Notes under the pieces: model-generated
Told to the model about the DNA's origin: nothing
The model's database searches: none
The model's input: the letters and a program-made list of their open reading frames with translations, nothing else
DNA from: Clostridia bacterium
GTDB lineage: Bacteria > Bacillota > Clostridia > Christensenellales > Borkfalkiaceae
Assembly: GCA_021202395.1 (NCBI GenBank)
Contig: JAJQDC010000003.1
Coordinates: 8,187-51,926, forward strand
DNA length: 43,740 nucleotides
Direction of reading: 5' to 3'
In this document: positions 1 through 8,949 of the stretch, piece after piece
How the letters are laid out: each line of letters starts with the position of its first letter
Position numbering within the stretch: position 1 is the first letter of the stretch
Made by a program: the position numbers and the translations under genes

Positions 1-189
1 GGAGTTTTTAATATTATCCCCTCATCCGTCTGCTATGCAGACACCTTCCCCCATATAAGGGGAAGGCAAGGCGGGGTGCAATGTGCTCCCTTTTCATAAA
101 ATGGGAAGACTATAATAAGGAGTTTTTAATATTATCCCCTCATCCGTCTGCTATGCAGACACCTTCCCCCATACAAGGGGAAGGCAAGG
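1..189. repeat. Tandem direct repeat of short CCCCTCATCC...GGGGAAGGCAAGG elements
   Basis: Bases 1-71 and 119-189 are near-identical direct copies (118-bp period), differing at one position in the loop near 56/174. Each holds two hairpins: GTCTGC-TAT-GCAGAC, and an ACCTTCCCC/GGGGAAGG stem. The 47-bp spacer contains a decayed related piece (GTGCTCCC...TGGGAAG). This is the short form of the longer structured repeat seen at 9668, 24622, 26927 and 43649. It lies downstream of relA, so it would be in or after the 3' UTR. Bases 190-253 look like a decayed remnant (CTTGGCTCC), with no gene. Confidence 0.8.
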
Positions 190-253
190 TGAGCTAATAC
201 TACGTTGTTCCGCTCTTGGCTCCACTTATCAGGATGGCGGTTATAATATAGCA

Positions 254-2389
254 TTAACCGGAAGTGCGGTATACGTCTATAATTCTTTTATCTTTCTTTA
301 AATGGTTTATTAAAAGGTCAAGGTCGGAACGGCGGTTAAGGCGTACGTTTAAGTCTACTACCGCCTGCTTATTTTTATCTAACCTGCCGTTGAGCTGCGT
401 TACGTAAAGGTGCATTGCCGCCACTTCTGCCGTGATAAAAGCCAAAAGACCTGAATCGTCTTCTGCCGTAACGCGCAGACCGACTATAAATTCTGACCCC
501 GTATCAGCCGTCCACTGGGCGGGCTGTATGCGGTCTTCTTCGTAATCGGCAAGGTTGGGGCAGTCTTTACGGTGTATTATAACGCCCCTGCCGCGGGAAA
601 CAAAGCCCACAATATCGTCGCCCGGGACGGGATTGCAGCAGTGCGCAAAGCGGACGGCAAGCCCGCCCATACCGCGGATGGTTACACTGCTTGCACTATT
701 GCCGGCACCGTTTTTATCGGGGAACGAATCTACAGGCTTGGGTACTTCCTTTTTATAGTAATCTATAAGTTTATAAATTACCTGGTTTACGCTTACCGCG
801 CCGTAGCCTACGGAAGCAAACATCTCTTCCTGAGAAGCAAATACAAGCTTTTTAGACAACTTTTCAAACGATTCGTCGGTAAGGATGTCGTTTAAGTTAT
901 ACCCCTTGCGCTTTGCTTCGGCATCGAGCATAGATTTGCCTGTACGGGCATTTTCTTCCTTCATCTCTTTTTTGAAGAATTGCCTTATTTTGCCGCGGGC
1001 AGAACCCGATTTTACATATTTGAGCCAGTCCCACGAAGGACCTTTGCTGTTGGGGGACGTTAAAATTTCTACCACGTCGCCAGTATGCAGCGTGGAATTT
1101 AAGGGTACAATTTTTGAATTTACCTTTGCACCCACACATTTGTTGCCTACTTCGGAATGGATGGCGTAAGCAAAGTCTATAGGCGTAGCCTCTAACGGCA
1201 GTGAAATAACTTTGCCCTTGGGCGTGAAGACGAGCAGCTCGTTTGTGTAAAGGTCTGTCTTTAAACTTTCTACAAATTCTTTGGAACTGCCTGCACTGCC
1301 TTCCCAGTCCATAACGTCCCTTATCCACGAAAGGCGGGCGTCAAAGTTGTTATCGGTACCGCCCTTCTGCTCTTTATAGCGCCAGTGCGCAGCAATGCCG
1401 TATTCTGCCATGTGGTGCATTTCGAAAGTTCTTATCTGAATTTCGAAAATCTGCCCGAAGTCGGTTACTACCGTGGTGTGCAGCGACTGGTACAGATTGC
1501 GCTTGGGGGTGGCGATATAGTCCTTTATGCGCCCGGGGACGGGCTTCCATTTTTTATGGATTTTACCCAATACTTCGTAACATTCTTCGGTAGTGTTTAC
1601 AATAACGCGCACTGCCGAAAGGTCGTAAATCTGGTCTAACGTTTTACCAGAATTTTTCATCTTTTTGTATATGGAGTAAAAGTGTTTGGGTCTGCCGAAC
1701 ACTTCGCCCTTTATGCCGCTTTCATCCAGAATTTCGTTGAGTTCGGTAACGCAGGTATCTATAAGGCTGCGGCGTTCGGCAAGCTTCTGGTGTATGTTTG
1801 TTACCAGGTATTCGTAAGCCGTAGGGTCAAGGTATTTTAGACAGAGATCTTCAAGCTCGCACTTTACCTGGGATATACCCAATCTTCCTGCAAGGGGCGT
1901 GTAAATTTCTAACGTTTCTTTGGCGATGCGCTGCTGGCGCTCGGTAGAAAGGTAATTTAGCGAACGCATGTTGTGCAATCTGTCGGCAAGCTTTATAATA
2001 ATAACGCGCACATCGTTTGCCATTGTCACAAAAATTTTACGGAAATTTTCTATATCTTCTTCTTCGTGCGTCTGGTAATGAATTTTGTCGAGCTTGGTAA
2101 CGCCGTCTACAAGGGTGTAAACTTCTTCGCCGAACTGCTGCACAATATCTTCTTTTGTGGCGGGGGTATCTTCTATTACGTCGTGAAGGAACGCAGCTGC
2201 AACGGTAGGTGCGTCTAACCCCAAATCTATTAAAATTTCTGCCACAGCGCAGGGGTGCGTAAAGTACGGTTCACCCGAAGCGCGCTTTTGGTTGGCGTGC
2301 ATCTGCTCGGCATACTTGTAGGCGCCAAGCAGCAATTCGCGCTCCTTTTCTGCATAATTTTCATAAATTTTGTCAAGAACGTTTTTCAT
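254..2389 (-). CDS. relA: RelA/SpoT-family bifunctional (p)ppGpp synthetase/hydrolase
   Basis: This is the Rel enzyme of the stringent response. It makes (p)ppGpp from GTP/GDP and ATP when amino acids run out, and hydrolyses it again. At 711 residues it has the usual long RSH length. The order is an N-terminal HD hydrolase domain (H45, HD at 69-70 followed by VIED), the synthetase domain (RPKHFYSIYKKM near residue 235, then the DLSAVRVIV stretch), a TGS domain near 390-450 (VFTPKGKVISLP), a helical region with conserved HCC residues near 590, and a C-terminal ACT domain from about 635. Because the HD residues are intact, both activities are expected. The ATG start follows the recJ stop by 15 bp, so the two are probably cotranscribed. 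Adjacency to recJ is common in Clostridia, though the often intervening apt gene is absent. Confidence 0.97.
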   Translation of the reverse strand: MKNVLDKIYENYAEKERELLLGAYKYAEQMHANQKRASGEPYFTHPCAVAEILIDLGLDAPTVAAAFLHDVIEDTPATKEDIVQQFGEEVYTLVDGVTKLDKIHYQTHEEEDIENFRKIFVTMANDVRVIIIKLADRLHNMRSLNYLSTERQQRIAKETLEIYTPLAGRLGISQVKCELEDLCLKYLDPTAYEYLVTNIHQKLAERRSLIDTCVTELNEILDESGIKGEVFGRPKHFYSIYKKMKNSGKTLDQIYDLSAVRVIVNTTEECYEVLGKIHKKWKPVPGRIKDYIATPKRNLYQSLHTTVVTDFGQIFEIQIRTFEMHHMAEYGIAAHWRYKEQKGGTDNNFDARLSWIRDVMDWEGSAGSSKEFVESLKTDLYTNELLVFTPKGKVISLPLEATPIDFAYAIHSEVGNKCVGAKVNSKIVPLNSTLHTGDVVEILTSPNSKGPSWDWLKYVKSGSARGKIRQFFKKEMKEENARTGKSMLDAEAKRKGYNLNDILTDESFEKLSKKLVFASQEEMFASVGYGAVSVNQVIYKLIDYYKKEVPKPVDSFPDKNGAGNSASSVTIRGMGGLAVRFAHCCNPVPGDDIVGFVSRGRGVIIHRKDCPNLADYEEDRIQPAQWTADTGSEFIVGLRVTAEDDSGLLAFITAEVAAMHLYVTQLNGRLDKNKQAVVDLNVRLNRRSDLDLLINHLKKDKRIIDVYRTSG

Positions 2390-2404
2390 ATTTCTACCTG
2401 ATAT

Positions 2405-4714
2405 TTATGCTTTTAAGCTGTTTACCGTTACGTACAACGGTGAATTTTTAAGGTCGGTTTTTATTCCCCTGTACACTACAAGCCCGCCGTTGAATGCTAT
2501 AAGCCCAAGCTGTTCAAAAACTTTTAACGCAAAGGCGAAGTAACTTTTGCTGTACGGGTAGTTTGCGTAAAATACCGCTTCTTCGGCAGAAGAGCCTTCT
2601 ATAACGCCGCTGTTCGCCGAAAGGTAAGAAAAAACTTCCAACAGGCGCTCCCTGGCGGTATCTACCTGTGTAAGCGACGTATAGCCGCAAATATCGGAAC
2701 AGACAATTATGTTTTTACCCGCAAGCGACGGGAAGTTTATGTTAAGCGGCTTGTCAAGAAAGATAATCTTGTTGTAGCCGGAAAAGTCGCAGTCTGCCTG
2801 GGGAGCTACAAGAATAACGTCTGCAAGGTTGCGGGCAGACAGCGTAAACAAGTCTACGCCGTATTTATTTGCGCACTTGTAGCGGGAAACCGTTGAGTAT
2901 TCGCCAGCTATCAGCAGCGTGCCGTAGCCTGCCGTACTGTTTATAAGCATATCGTCTATCTGCTGCCCGCTGCACATCATTACGTTTGCCTTTACGGGCG
3001 GCATTGCCGCATAAAACACTGCGTTTGCAGCTATGTAGTCCTGTGCAGAAGCGCCGCTTTCGGCGGGATATATGACGTCGCGGACAAAGCCTTTTACGTA
3101 CTCCCTGCCGCGGAAACGGGAAATGTTGTATTCAAGCACAAGCTGTTTGCGGGCGGGGCACTGCATGAGCCTGATGTTTTTTGCGCCGCCGAAGTACATA
3201 CAGTCTAACCCGCCGTACCTGAACGACAGGTGGGGCGATGCCGCCTTTAACGGGTGTACTGCACAGCTTGTTACATCCGCCTTGAAAAGCGGCCTGCGGT
3301 TGCCGACGCCGAAAGGTTCCAGCAAGGTAAGCTCTTTAGCTATACGGGCGGAATTTTCTGCGTTCAGTTCGCCGTTTATATATATGGTAGGAATAAAATC
3401 TTCTGCCGTGTAATTTTTATCAAGATATTCGTTAAGGGCTTTTTCAAGGGCGTCAAAACAATCGAAGTCTATATTTACGCCCGCTGCCTGGGAATGTCCG
3501 CCGAATTCTGATATGTAGCCGCTGCATGCTTTTAAGGCGTCAAATATGTTTACCCCTTCTATACTGCGGGCGGAGCCCTTTAAAGTATCGCCGTTTTTTA
3601 CAAAAAGTATAGTAGGTCTGCCGTATTCATCGGCAAGGCGGGCGGCGACAATGCCAGTAAAGCCCGAATTCCAGCTGTCGTCTGACAGCATTATTATTTT
3701 GCCGTATGCCCCGCGGGAAGCAAGCTTTTCTTTGGCGGAAGCGTAAAGCTCGTCGCAGCGCAGCTGCCGCTCCTGGTTGTAGGCGGTTAGCTTAGCCGAT
3801 AAATCAAAAATCTCCTTTTCGTCGGTAGCAGAAAAAAGTTCAAGCGCTGCTGCGGCGTCGCCCATCCTGCCTGCGGCGTTTACCTTGGGGGCAAGCGTGA
3901 ATGCCAGCGTGTGGGCGGTTACCTCTTCCTGAGATTTTGCAATGAAGTTAGAAAAATTTGCCCTTGGGGAGCTGTTTATAAGTTTAAGACCTTCTGCCAC
4001 TATATCCCTGTTTTCGCCAGTGAGCGGAACGCTGTCTGCCACTGTGGCAAGCGCGGCAAAGTCAAGGTAAGAGTAAGCTTTTTCCCCAAGCAAAGCGCAG
4101 CCTACTTTAAAGGCAACGCCCGCACCGCAAAGATTGTCGTACGGGTAATCGTCTTTGAATTTGGGGTTTATACATATGCAGCCGGGGATGTCTGCAGGCA
4201 GCTCGTGGTGGTCGGTTACGATTACTTCGCAGCCGCACTCCTTTAAATATTCCACTTCTTCGGCACAGCTGATGCCGCAGTCTACGGTAATTACCAGCTG
4301 GGGGAAAAACTCTTCTAATATGTCGTCTACCGCCGCTTTGGTAAGCCCGTAGCCGCCCTTACGCTCGGGGACGTATGCAGCTGCACGCACGCCGAAGTCG
4401 TTTAACACACCCTTCATTATGGTGGTGGCGCAGATGCCGTCGCAGTCGTAGTCGCCGTAAATAAGCACGTCCCACTCTTCGTCGCGGGCGCGGGTGATAA
4501 GTTCGGCTGCCTGCTGCATGCCGCTCATTTTAAAGGGCGATATAAAGTGGCTGCGCGAGGGGTTTAAAAAGCTTTGTATGCCTTCTTGCGTGGTTACCCC
4601 CCTGCCGTAAAGAATACTTACCGTCTCTTTAGTAAGGTTGCAGCTTTCAGCCAGCCCCTTTATTGTATTAAGTTGTGCTTCCGAAAAGGTGCATTCGGGT
4701 AAGATTCTTTTCAT
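2405..4714 (-). CDS. recJ: Single-stranded-DNA-specific 5'-3' exonuclease RecJ
   Basis: RecJ degrades single-stranded DNA 5' to 3' in RecF-pathway recombination, mismatch repair and base excision repair. The DHH phosphoesterase core is clear: YGDYDCDG at 86-93 supplies metal-binding aspartates, D145 lies in TVDCG, and VTDHH at 166-170 is the family name motif. A DHHA1 domain with the GGHSQAAG motif follows near residue 370, then an OB-fold region. At 769 residues it is longer than the E. coli protein, with an extra C-terminal domain of about 200 residues as in many Firmicutes. The ATG at 4714 has only a weak ribosome-binding site. A strong terminator separates it from secF upstream, so it needs its own promoter or readthrough. 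I saw no convincing promoter in the short gap. Confidence 0.95.
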   Translation of the reverse strand: MKRILPECTFSEAQLNTIKGLAESCNLTKETVSILYGRGVTTQEGIQSFLNPSRSHFISPFKMSGMQQAAELITRARDEEWDVLIYGDYDCDGICATTIMKGVLNDFGVRAAAYVPERKGGYGLTKAAVDDILEEFFPQLVITVDCGISCAEEVEYLKECGCEVIVTDHHELPADIPGCICINPKFKDDYPYDNLCGAGVAFKVGCALLGEKAYSYLDFAALATVADSVPLTGENRDIVAEGLKLINSSPRANFSNFIAKSQEEVTAHTLAFTLAPKVNAAGRMGDAAAALELFSATDEKEIFDLSAKLTAYNQERQLRCDELYASAKEKLASRGAYGKIIMLSDDSWNSGFTGIVAARLADEYGRPTILFVKNGDTLKGSARSIEGVNIFDALKACSGYISEFGGHSQAAGVNIDFDCFDALEKALNEYLDKNYTAEDFIPTIYINGELNAENSARIAKELTLLEPFGVGNRRPLFKADVTSCAVHPLKAASPHLSFRYGGLDCMYFGGAKNIRLMQCPARKQLVLEYNISRFRGREYVKGFVRDVIYPAESGASAQDYIAANAVFYAAMPPVKANVMMCSGQQIDDMLINSTAGYGTLLIAGEYSTVSRYKCANKYGVDLFTLSARNLADVILVAPQADCDFSGYNKIIFLDKPLNINFPSLAGKNIIVCSDICGYTSLTQVDTARERLLEVFSYLSANSGVIEGSSAEEAVFYANYPYSKSYFAFALKVFEQLGLIAFNGGLVVYRGIKTDLKNSPLYVTVNSLKA

Positions 4715-4744
4715 ACAGTTTACCGTTTTATTTTAAAATTGCAA

Positions 4745-4768
4745 AAGGCGAGGGAATACCCTCGCCTT
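4745..4768 (-). terminator. Intrinsic terminator after secF
   Basis: A perfect 10-bp stem (AAGGCGAGGG/CCCTCGCCTT) with a 4-base loop is followed on the minus strand by TTTTGCAATTTT. It lies between the secF stop (4786) and the recJ start (4714). Confidence 0.85.
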
Positions 4769-4785
4769 AAGTGATTGTAACTTAA

Positions 4786-5814
4786 TTATTCCGCAGATTT
4801 TGATTTTGCTTCTGCGGGCGCAGACTTCTTTTTAGACTTTCCTGTACGGATATTCTTTTCCTTCTGCGCGGCGCGGGCGTCTGCCTTTAGCTTGAACCTT
4901 GAATACACCGAGGGGATAAAGAACATTGTACCGTATTCACATACAAGCACGGCAAGAATTGCGGCGATGCAGGGCATAAGCAGGCTGTACGCAGACAGCG
5001 CGCCTATGGCTGCAAATACCATAACAATGGCAATTACCGCAGCAACGACCACGTTCATAGTGGTTATAAGTGAGAAGCTTTCGCAGGCAGATTTGTCTAC
5101 CTGTTCAAACGAAGGCAAAGCCTTGTATTCGTCTGTTTTGAAGTTTTTGCGCATTCTGTCGAACAATACTGCGCAGGAAACCATAGTTAAAAGAACTACG
5201 AACACGCCAAGGGCGAATACCGAAGAACCTACCTGCACGCGGGTTATGGCAAGAAGCGCAAGGTAAAGCGCAAGGTTGTGTACGTCGGCTATAAACGCCG
5301 CACAAGCCATCATAAGCCTGTACCTTATAAGGAAGTAAAGGAACTGAGCCACAACTGCTACGGCAAGAGCTATACCTACCCACATAAGCGTTTCGCCGCC
5401 GCCGACCAGACTTTCGGCTGAAGAGTAGTAAGCGCCGCCAAGGAACCAGTTTGCACTGACCTGAGAGCTTATGGACGTTACTGCGCTTTGTATTGCTTCC
5501 GCATCCTGCGAAGTTGAAAATCTGTATTCAAGCGCGCTGCCGTTTGTTGTGTCGGCATAGGTGTTTGAATAATAGCTTACGCCTGCCGCATCAAACGCAT
5601 CGTCGCAGATGTCCTTAACGTCGTCGGTAGACATTACGTTGTCGTAATAATTTACCGTTACGCTCTGGTAAGATGTATAATCGCCGCCCCAGTTAAAGAA
5701 GCCGTCTGCGCAGAACTGGCAAACCAGCCCTACTGCAAGACCTATTGCAACTACTATGCACGAGATTATTATAAACAGGTGCATTTTAGAGGAGAAAGAA
5801 AAATTCTTTTTCAT
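4786..5814 (-). CDS. secF: Protein translocase subunit SecF (divergent)
   Basis: SecF forms the membrane complex SecDF, which uses the proton gradient to help SecYEG export proteins. The 342-residue protein has an N-terminal membrane segment (about 12-33), a periplasmic-side domain to about 130, and five C-terminal membrane segments. The cytoplasmic-loop signature is partly kept (VLFDRMRKNFK), but the usual SIxDTIVVFDRIRE and RTxxTS motifs are degenerate. The tail is highly charged and lysine-rich. A very strong Shine-Dalgarno sequence (GGGGGAGGTG) precedes the ATG, 3 bp after the secD stop. Assignment rests on membrane layout, the DRMR motif and its place after secD. It would be a weak match on sequence alone. 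Confidence 0.85.
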   Translation of the reverse strand: MKKNFSFSSKMHLFIIISCIVVAIGLAVGLVCQFCADGFFNWGGDYTSYQSVTVNYYDNVMSTDDVKDICDDAFDAAGVSYYSNTYADTTNGSALEYRFSTSQDAEAIQSAVTSISSQVSANWFLGGAYYSSAESLVGGGETLMWVGIALAVAVVAQFLYFLIRYRLMMACAAFIADVHNLALYLALLAITRVQVGSSVFALGVFVVLLTMVSCAVLFDRMRKNFKTDEYKALPSFEQVDKSACESFSLITTMNVVVAAVIAIVMVFAAIGALSAYSLLMPCIAAILAVLVCEYGTMFFIPSVYSRFKLKADARAAQKEKNIRTGKSKKKSAPAEAKSKSAE

Positions 5815-5817
5815 TTC

Positions 5818-7410
5818 TTACACCTCCCCCGAAGATTTTTTAAGCTGTTCGGCGCGTTCATATTCTTCTTCCATCTCTTCGAAAGATTTTGCTTTTACGC
5901 CGAAGAACCTGCGTTTATCTGATTCGCTTCTTGCGAAGGACATTGTTACGTACCACATAAACCTGCCGAACCAGTGCAGGCAATATGAAGCGATAGAACA
6001 TATTATAAGGATTACGCCGCAGGCAGAAGCTTCGCCTACCGCTATAAACGTAAGCAGTATGCCGACTATAAGAAGCACAAGGTGAAGGTCAAGTATGCCT
6101 GCAACAGTCTTTTTGTAACCGGTTTTTACGGAATTCTGTACCGTTCTGCCCACTGAAACTTCCTTTTTGATAGCTTCGTAAGACCAGTAGTTGCTGCCCG
6201 CAAAAACGGCAAGGCACAACAGCAGGGTAAACAGACCTGTTGCCGAAAGCTGCGTTTCAAGGAAGAACATGGCAACTATGGGTACAAGCAGGAATGCCAC
6301 CATCATAAGGGTGAGCACAAGACCGAGTTTTTTGTAACGGATGATTGAGTACGCCGCTATACCTATTAATATAACGAGCACCGCTATAGCCGTTAAAATG
6401 GCTGTGTTGCTGCCGTATGCCGAAGTACCTGAAGTTACTTCGTTAAAGCTGTATTCTGTAGAGAGCGTATCGCCCGATATAACGGAATTTAAAAGCGCTG
6501 CGTAGTTTTTAGCCGTCTGGTAATCGTCTACCTGGATATAGAACGTAGAATCGTCTATAGTGCTTTCGCAGGTAAGGTTTATGACGTTGGTTGTGCCCAC
6601 GTAGAACCTTATATACGTATCTTCGGAATTGGCTACCTTTTGCGATATTTTATAAAGCCTGTCTTCCCCTTCGGAAGTGAGCTTTATTTTGATGGCGTAA
6701 GAACCGCCGCTTGAATAAGCCGTTATACTTTTGAAGTAATCGGATACGTTGGCACGCACGTTTAACAGCGTACCCGTAGAGCCGTAATCTTCGTCAAGCC
6801 TGCCTATACCGTCTATTGTAGAATCGGTATTCCTGAGCGTAAGTTCGCCGCCGAGCGAAAGATAACTTATAGTTGTAGAAGCAACGGAAAGATCGCTTGT
6901 GTACGAATCGTTGTCGTTGCCGGCATATGCCGCATAAGTAAAGTTAGTGGGAACTGCTACTTTGATAGCCACGCCGTCTACTACCGAAACGGAATAAGAG
7001 CTATATTCCATTGAGCCGAAGCGCTTGCTTAAAATTTCTGCGTCGCTCTGGACGTCAGATTTAAGCTGGCTTATAGCTTCTTCTGTGTCTGAAGAAATGT
7101 CTTCAAGGACTTCTGTTTCGATATAATAGCTGCTGCTGAGCTGTGTATATTTGTCTATATACTCAGCGTAATCATCGCTATCGCTGTCAGGCATACTTAA
7201 AGTATACTGTTCCGCCGTTACTACCCCGTCGGGGAGAAGCGTTGTGTACGCATCGCCCGTAAACTCGCTGCCAAGGTGAAGGTTAGAAAGTATGGAATTA
7301 TATCTTTCTACCCCGCCGGGCAGGGGACAGGATATTACGGTAAACCCTAACAGAGTTATTACTATCAGCGTTACTATGACGGTTATTATTGTCGCTTTGA
7401 CTTTGCCCAT
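5818..7410 (-). CDS. secD: Protein translocase subunit SecD (divergent)
   Basis: SecD is the larger half of SecDF and carries the P1 domain that holds emerging preproteins outside the membrane. The 530-residue protein has one N-terminal membrane segment (about 7-28), a large serine- and tyrosine-rich extracytoplasmic domain (about 30-340), then five membrane segments and a charged cytoplasmic tail. In most SecD proteins TM4 carries DxN followed by TT. Here the corresponding stretch reads ILDLHLVLL, keeping the aspartate but losing the asparagine and threonines. The GLDLxGG motif after TM1 is also altered (NLHLGSEF). It is read with secF from a good promoter at 7483-7511. Confidence 0.87.
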   Translation of the reverse strand: MGKVKATIITVIVTLIVITLLGFTVISCPLPGGVERYNSILSNLHLGSEFTGDAYTTLLPDGVVTAEQYTLSMPDSDSDDYAEYIDKYTQLSSSYYIETEVLEDISSDTEEAISQLKSDVQSDAEILSKRFGSMEYSSYSVSVVDGVAIKVAVPTNFTYAAYAGNDNDSYTSDLSVASTTISYLSLGGELTLRNTDSTIDGIGRLDEDYGSTGTLLNVRANVSDYFKSITAYSSGGSYAIKIKLTSEGEDRLYKISQKVANSEDTYIRFYVGTTNVINLTCESTIDDSTFYIQVDDYQTAKNYAALLNSVISGDTLSTEYSFNEVTSGTSAYGSNTAILTAIAVLVILIGIAAYSIIRYKKLGLVLTLMMVAFLLVPIVAMFFLETQLSATGLFTLLLCLAVFAGSNYWSYEAIKKEVSVGRTVQNSVKTGYKKTVAGILDLHLVLLIVGILLTFIAVGEASACGVILIICSIASYCLHWFGRFMWYVTMSFARSESDKRRFFGVKAKSFEEMEEEYERAEQLKKSSGEV

Positions 7411-7430
7411 CTGTAATCTCCTTCTCTTGC

Positions 7431-7449
7431 GTCCGTGAAAGGCACGGAC
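7431..7449 (-). promoter_or_regulatory. Hairpin in the secD 5' leader
   Basis: GTCCGTG/CACGGAC forms a 7-bp stem with a 5-base loop. It lies immediately upstream of the AGGAGA ribosome-binding site of secD and inside the predicted leader (start near 7476). There is no T-run after it, so it is not a terminator. It could protect the mRNA or affect translation. Confidence 0.5.
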
Positions 7450-7482
7450 AACCGAATAGTGCTAAACAAAATTAACTTCTAT

Positions 7483-7511
7483 ATTATATAAAAAAAACTG
7501 CGAGCCGTCAA
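7483..7511 (-). promoter_or_regulatory. Sigma-A promoter of secD-secF
   Basis: On the minus strand the -35 box is TTGACG (7506-7511) and the -10 box is TATAAT (7483-7488), 17 bp apart. It lies between the scfB stop and the secD start, so secDF can be transcribed apart from the SCIFF genes. Confidence 0.8.
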
Positions 7512-7566
7512 TTAATTATGTATTTAAAGAAAAAATTTTACGGCAGGTTTGCAATTTTTTTGCTTA

Positions 7567-8874
7567 TTATTTTAAACCAAGGCGCTTTTTTTGTGCAAGA
7601 ATGTGCATTGCGCACTCTATACGCTTTTTCATCATAGCGCAGGTTATGGGGTAGGGCGTTTGTATGTCGCCCATAAAATTGTAGTTGTTTGCGCTGCATC
7701 CGCCGCTGCAGATAAACTTTGCAAAGCAATCTTCACACCCCTTGCGGGTGAACAGGCAGGAATTTGCAAACGTGCCCCTTACATCTGCGTCAAGCGTGTT
7801 GCTGTAAACGCTGCCCATCAAAAACTTTTTATTGCCCACAAACTGGTGGCAGGGATAAAGGTCGCCGTTGGGCGCTACCGAAAAATATTCGTTGCCCGCG
7901 CCGCAGGCAGATACCCTTTTAGAAAGGCAGGGTCCCCCTTCAAGATCTATATTGAAGTGGAAGAAGTTAAAGCCCTTACCTGCCTTAAGGTAATCAAGGT
8001 AACGTTCGCAAAGCTCTTCGTATTCGGCGCAGATCTGCGGCAGGTGTTCTTCCCTTATCTGCAGATCGGGTATATCCGTTACCACAGGTTCCATAGATAT
8101 GCTGTCGAACCCGCTGTCGGCAAGGAACAGTACGTCTTTGGAAAAGTCAAGATTCTTTGCCGTAAACGTTCCGCGGACGTAGTAATTTTTATCGCCCCGC
8201 GAGCGGACAAAGCGCTGTATGTTGGGGAACACCACGTCAAAGCTGCCCTTACCGTTGACCGTTTTGCGGATGGCATCGTGCACTTCCTTTCTGCCGTCTA
8301 AGCTTAAAACCACGTTTTCCATCTCTTCATTGAAAAACTTTTCGGCATCGGCATTAAGAAGCACGCCGTTGGTTGTGGTGGTAAAAAGAAACTTTTTGCC
8401 GTATTTGTTACCCTGTTCCCTGGCGTAAGCAACGGTTTGCTTTATGGTATCAAGGCACATAAGCGGTTCGCCGCCGAAGAAGTCGGCTTCTAACACCTTG
8501 CGGTTGCCGCTGTTTAATATAAGAAAATCTATAGCTTTTTTTGCCGTTTCAAGGCTCATGAACTCACGCTGTGCGTGGTAAGCGCCTTCGTCGGCAAAGC
8601 AGTAACGGCACCGCAGGTTGCAGTCGTGGCAGATGTGTATGCAGAGCGCTTTTACTTCTGAAGACTTTGCGGGGTAAGTTTTTACTTCTTCGGCATACAG
8701 AAGATTCTGCCCGGTAAGGGTATCTACGTCGGACTTTATTTCTTTCACCTTTTCTGGTGAAATGCCGCCTTCCCCCTTTAAATAAGCCGCTGTCAGGCTG
8801 TCGCACTCGTGCAGGCTGCCGCTGCCCGTGTCGTATATGTAGTTGTAATTTTTGTAACTGAAAACATGTATCAT
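7567..8874 (-). CDS. scfB: Radical SAM SPASM maturase of the SCIFF peptide
   Basis: This enzyme forms thioether (sulfur-to-alpha-carbon) bonds in the six-cysteine SCIFF precursor. The radical SAM cluster motif CNLRCRYC gives C85, C89 and C92, followed by an S-adenosylmethionine-binding GGEP stretch (FFGGEPLMC). The C-terminal SPASM/twitch region is rich in cysteines: CGAGNEYFSVAPNGDLYPC near 335-355, then CxxCFAKFICSGGC and a late ITC. The N-terminal 70 residues, starting IHVFSYKNYNY, are the peptide-recognition part typical of this family. At 435 residues the length is normal. It lies 75 bp downstream of the precursor gene scfA, separated by a hairpin. The gene pair next to secD/yajC/tgt is the usual clostridial location. 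Confidence 0.95.
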   Translation of the reverse strand: MIHVFSYKNYNYIYDTGSGSLHECDSLTAAYLKGEGGISPEKVKEIKSDVDTLTGQNLLYAEEVKTYPAKSSEVKALCIHICHDCNLRCRYCFADEGAYHAQREFMSLETAKKAIDFLILNSGNRKVLEADFFGGEPLMCLDTIKQTVAYAREQGNKYGKKFLFTTTTNGVLLNADAEKFFNEEMENVVLSLDGRKEVHDAIRKTVNGKGSFDVVFPNIQRFVRSRGDKNYYVRGTFTAKNLDFSKDVLFLADSGFDSISMEPVVTDIPDLQIREEHLPQICAEYEELCERYLDYLKAGKGFNFFHFNIDLEGGPCLSKRVSACGAGNEYFSVAPNGDLYPCHQFVGNKKFLMGSVYSNTLDADVRGTFANSCLFTRKGCEDCFAKFICSGGCSANNYNFMGDIQTPYPITCAMMKKRIECAMHILAQKKRLGLK

Positions 8875-8897
8875 ATTTATTGCCGCTATACAGTAAA

Positions 8898-8926
8898 TAA
8901 GGAGCAGTAAAACCGCCTGCTCCTTA
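8898..8926 (-). promoter_or_regulatory. Hairpin between scfA and scfB
   Basis: TAAGGAGCAG/CTGCTCCTTA makes a 10-bp stem with a 9-base loop. Only a short T-rich stretch (ATTTACTG) follows on the minus strand, so it is at best a leaky terminator. It may set precursor-to-enzyme stoichiometry or stabilise the scfA message. The AGGAG in its 5' arm is paired away, and scfB has no other good ribosome-binding site. Confidence 0.6.
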
Positions 8927-8949
8927 CTGAAAATGCGTTGTATAAAACG

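Noticed and set aside
897-1328. 143-codon frame inside relA
   Set aside because: It overlaps the Rel coding region in another frame on the same strand and has no recognisable domain or ribosome-binding site.
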